In this document: positions 61,908 through 64,000 of the stretch, one piece after another
How the letters are laid out: each line of letters starts with the position of its first letter
How positions within the stretch are numbered: position 1 is the stretch's first letter
Source of the DNA: Saccharibacillus sp. CPCC 101409
GTDB taxonomy: Bacteria > Bacillota > Bacilli > Paenibacillales > Paenibacillaceae
DNA: 64,000 bases
Direction of reading: 5' to 3'
NCBI RefSeq assembly: GCF_030518235.1
Contig: NZ_JAULSA010000002.1
Location: forward strand, 124,001-188,000
Made by a program: the position numbers and the translations under genes
The notes under the pieces: model-generated
What the model saw: only the letters and a program-made list of their open reading frames with translations
Told to the model about the DNA's origin: nothing
The model's database searches: none

Positions 61908-62984
61908 TTACCCCCGCAGCTTTTTCGCCCGTTCCTCGTCTTCCGCCGCAATCTCCCGACGCCACTGGTCGAGTTCCGGCAGCACGCGGCCGGTCATGAC
62001 GCAGTGGACGTACAGCGACTCGCGCAGATCGACGTAATCTTTGTCGTAGCCGACTTCGATCAGTTCCTTTGTCACCTGCGGAGCCTGTTCGGAACCGATC
62101 CGGCACAGCGCGTCGGCCAGTTTGGTAATGCGGGTGAAGTTTTCTTCTTTTTCCAGCAGAGCGATCAGCGCTTCTTCCGAAGCGGGCAGCAGGATGCGCG
62201 ACAGGATGTCGATCATGCTGAGCAGCAGGAAGCCGTCTTTCTCTTCGCCGTACATCTGCACCAGCTTCTCGACCACTTCGTCGCTGCCGACCCGAACGAG
62301 CGCGTCCGCGGCCTGCTCGGCGAGCAGATCGTTGTCGGATTTGAGCGCGTCGTAGAACAGCGGCAGCGCGTACGAAATCTTCAGCCGGCCCGCCGCCTGC
62401 ACCAGATACACGGCGCGCACGGAATTCGGTTCTTTCGTATACAGCTCCTGCAGCTCGTCGATCGTTTCGCGCGGTTTCAGCACTTCGCGCTCGATCAGCT
62501 CGCCCACGAGAAAATCCAGTTTGTCGTAGTCGATATCGCCGTAATCCAGCCCGCTGCTTTTTGCCGTTTCTTCATTAAAAAGCTTGCGCGCCCATTCGTC
62601 GGCCAGACCGGACACGCGCACGCGCTCCGCCGCTTCTTCGTGCCAGTCTTCATCCAGCGATTCGATCTGTTCCAGCACCGGCTTGAGCAGATCGGGATCA
62701 CTGCCGAGCAGCATGCGGGACAGGAAGGTGCGGGCGTTGCCCGTCACCAGTCCGGCTTTCAGCAGATGCAGCATGGCCTGGACGGTGATCTTCGTTTGCG
62801 GAAAAGCGGCGGCCCGGTGCAGATACACGTCTTCTTTGCGCGGGGCGGCGACCAATTTCTCCAGCACGAGCGCGGAAATATCCTGCGGGTATTTATAAGT
62901 CTCGGCCAAAAACCGGATCGCCGCGTTGCTGACAAGCGGGTCGGCATGCGTGATAAACGGTTTGACCTGTTCGGGTGTAAACAT
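61908..62984 (-). CDS. HEAT-repeat protein
   Basis: 358 aa, all alpha. Repeated helix pairs of about 30-35 residues are visible (DPLVSNAAIRFLAETYKYPQ; SVRAVYLVQAAGRLKISYAL; DLLAEQAADALVRVGSDEVV; EEALIALLEKEENFTRITKL). No catalytic motif or signal peptide, so a cytosolic scaffold is likely. TAGGAGGA precedes the ATG at 62984. It is divergent from the leuS T-box. The function is unknown. Confidence 0.75.
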   Translation of the reverse strand: MFTPEQVKPFITHADPLVSNAAIRFLAETYKYPQDISALVLEKLVAAPRKEDVYLHRAAAFPQTKITVQAMLHLLKAGLVTGNARTFLSRMLLGSDPDLLKPVLEQIESLDEDWHEEAAERVRVSGLADEWARKLFNEETAKSSGLDYGDIDYDKLDFLVGELIEREVLKPRETIDELQELYTKEPNSVRAVYLVQAAGRLKISYALPLFYDALKSDNDLLAEQAADALVRVGSDEVVEKLVQMYGEEKDGFLLLSMIDILSRILLPASEEALIALLEKEENFTRITKLADALCRIGSEQAPQVTKELIEVGYDKDYVDLRESLYVHCVMTGRVLPELDQWRREIAAEDEERAKKLRG

Positions 62985-63079
62985 CTCTGTATTCCTCCTA
63001 AAAAAACGTACGTGCGTCGAATGCGCCTACCAGTATACCACAGCCGCGTCTTTTTGCATCGGCAAACGGAGCTGAATCA

Positions 63080-63109
63080 TTGACTTTTGCATTTTGTTTT
63101 CTATATAAT
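63080..63109 (+). promoter_or_regulatory. Promoter of leuS
   Basis: TTGACT (63080-63085), 18 bp, TATAAT (63104-63109); the T-box leader starts immediately downstream. Confidence 0.8.
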
Positions 63110-63119
63110 ATGGGCATTG

Positions 63120-63428
63120 AATGCGTAAAAAAGCAGATCTACTCGTCGATGATGAGGAGCAGTAGGCAGGGGGGCGTTACCCCAGAGAGTCGGCGGTTGG
63201 TGCAAGCCGGCAGCGAACCCTGCGCGAACTCGCCTCGGAGATATGCGGACAGATGGCGGCCACCGGTCAACGGAAGGCGCGCGTCCAGCCGCATCGGCTC
63301 ATCCCCGGTAACGGATGCTTGAGTGAGCGGCAGACGAAGCACGTTTTTGCCGTTAACTAGGGTGGTACCACGGGAAGCAGCGCCTCTCGTCCCTAGCGAT
63401 AACAACGCTATGGACGGGGGGCTTTTTT
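63120..63428 (+). ncRNA. T-box riboswitch, leucine-specific
   Basis: Stem I shows the AG-bulge/distal-loop sequence AGAGAGTCGGCGGTTGGTGC and the specifier region GAACTCGCCTCGGAG; the specifier CTC (63229-63231) reads Leu. The T-box AGGGTGGTACCACG is at 63359-63372. The competing terminator pairs CGTCCCTAGCG (63388-63398) with CGCTATGGACG (63406-63416) and ends in six T. Uncharged tRNA-Leu would stabilise the antiterminator and allow leuS transcription. Confidence 0.94.
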
Positions 63429-63476
63429 GATTTTCCGAGCGATTCAGGCAGACAAATAGGGAGTACGAAGGGACAG

Positions 63477-64000
63477 ATGAAGATGAGCGACAAGACCGAA
63501 CAGGCCGCAGCCGTTTCGCACGGCTACCGCGCCCAGCAGATCGAACCGAAATGGCAGAAGAAGTGGGACGAACAGAAAACGTTTAAAACCGACGATACAG
63601 ACCGCGACAAACCGAAATTTTACGCGATGGACATGTTCCCGTATCCGTCCGGCGCGGGGCTGCACGTCGGTCACCCGGAAGGGTATACGGCGACGGATAT
63701 CGTGTCCCGCTACAAACGGATGCGCGGCTTCAACGTGCTGCACCCGATGGGCTGGGACGCGTTCGGCCTGCCGGCCGAGCAGTACGCGATCGACAACGGC
63801 GGGCATCCGCGCGAGTTTACGCTGAAAAATATCGACAACTTCCGGCGGCAGATCAAATCGCTTGGTTTCTCGTACGACTGGGACCGCGAGATCAGCACGA
63901 CGGATCCGGATTATTATAAATGGACGCAGTGGATCTTCCTGCAGCTGTACAAGCGCGATCTGGCTTACGTGGCGGAAATTCCGGTCAACTGGTGTCCGGC
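63477..64000 (+). CDS. leuS: Leucyl-tRNA synthetase, 5' part
   Basis: The frame opens at ATG 63477 (GAAGGGAC upstream; a second ATG at 63483) and runs off the window after about 174 residues. The class I HIGH motif reads HVGH in [15 protein letters not shown] near residue 63, and [18 protein letters not shown] and [20 protein letters not shown] are invariant LeuRS blocks. Control by the leucine T-box confirms the identity. Confidence 0.97.
   Translation, partial: MKMSDKTEQAAAVSHGYRAQQIEPKWQKKWDEQKTFKTDDTDRDKPKFYAMDMFPYPSGAGLHVGHPEGYTATDIVSRYKRMRGFNVLHPMGWDAFGLPAEQYAIDNGGHPREFTLKNIDNFRRQIKSLGFSYDWDREISTTDPDYYKWTQWIFLQLYKRDLAYVAEIPVNWCP

Overview
The window looks like chromosomal DNA of a high-GC, low-GC-phylum Gram-positive rod of the Paenibacillaceae (Paenibacillus or the related Saccharibacillus). 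The reasons are the Bacillales gene order yqeG-yqeH-aroE-yhbY-nadD-yqeK-rsfS-(S1 protein)-yqeM, strong AGGAGG ribosome binding sites with several TTG/GTG starts, a leucine T-box before leuS, sites that fit the Bacillales CcpA cre consensus, and many LplB/YtcP-type sugar ABC transporters. The genus is an inference; no rRNA is present.

Layout. 1-187: start of an M42 aminopeptidase (minus strand, runs off the window). 426-4888: MoxR ATPase / DUF58 / transglutaminase operon. 5004-11416: housekeeping block for ribosome assembly, shikimate, NAD and Ap4A metabolism. 11760-32927: a carbohydrate region that looks dedicated to arabinose-containing glycans. It holds an AraC regulator and three-gene sugar ABC transporter, a DUF1680 (GH127-like) enzyme, a RelE/ParE-type toxin-antitoxin pair in an AT-rich island, an ArsR regulator divergent from a second sugar ABC transporter plus GH43, two more DUF1680 enzymes (GH146-like and GH127-like), a second AraC regulator and a formylglycine-generating-enzyme-type protein. 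32938-35608: ROK regulator divergent from a split chromate transporter. 36097-42103: a four-gene signalling run of response regulator-SpoIIE phosphatase, FapA-type protein with a Jag-N domain, STAS protein, and a membrane HD-GYP protein ending in an RsbT/RsbW-like ATPase domain. 42379-47883: polar amino acid ABC transporter followed by a GlnK/GlnL-like two-component system. 48062-52967: acetyltransferase, amino acid ABC transporter and M20 deacylase, laid out like the Bacillus yxe/snaB-sndB loci. 53014-53649: DinB-like protein and tRNA-Pro. 53811-58760: LacI regulator and a third LplB/YtcP-type sugar transporter. 58966-61444: small cytoplasmic chemotaxis-type protein and an ABC exporter pair. 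61908-62984: HEAT-repeat protein (minus). 63103-64000: T-box and the 5' part of leuS.

Non-coding structure is unusually rich. Two dispersed intergenic repeat families are visible. Family A (three copies, about 190-260 bp each) is a long imperfect palindrome whose conserved inner stem changes in a compensatory way between copies. Family B (two copies of about 190 bp in opposite orientations) is built from four 26-nt units of the form AATA-N18-TATT. Three of the five copies sit between near-duplicate transcription terminators. I see no CRISPR array, no rRNA, no transposase and no prophage gene.

How it fits together: the three sugar transporters are probably controlled locally by AraC, ArsR and LacI proteins and globally by CcpA (cre-like sites at 12858, 20901 and 55095). 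Imported arabino-oligosaccharides would be cleaved inside the cell by the GH43 and DUF1680 enzymes, none of which shows a signal peptide. The 36097-42103 run has the parts of a partner-switching pathway (phosphatase, STAS antagonist, kinase-like ATPase) with the kinase-like domain fused to an HD-GYP domain; it is the least conventional protein system in the window.
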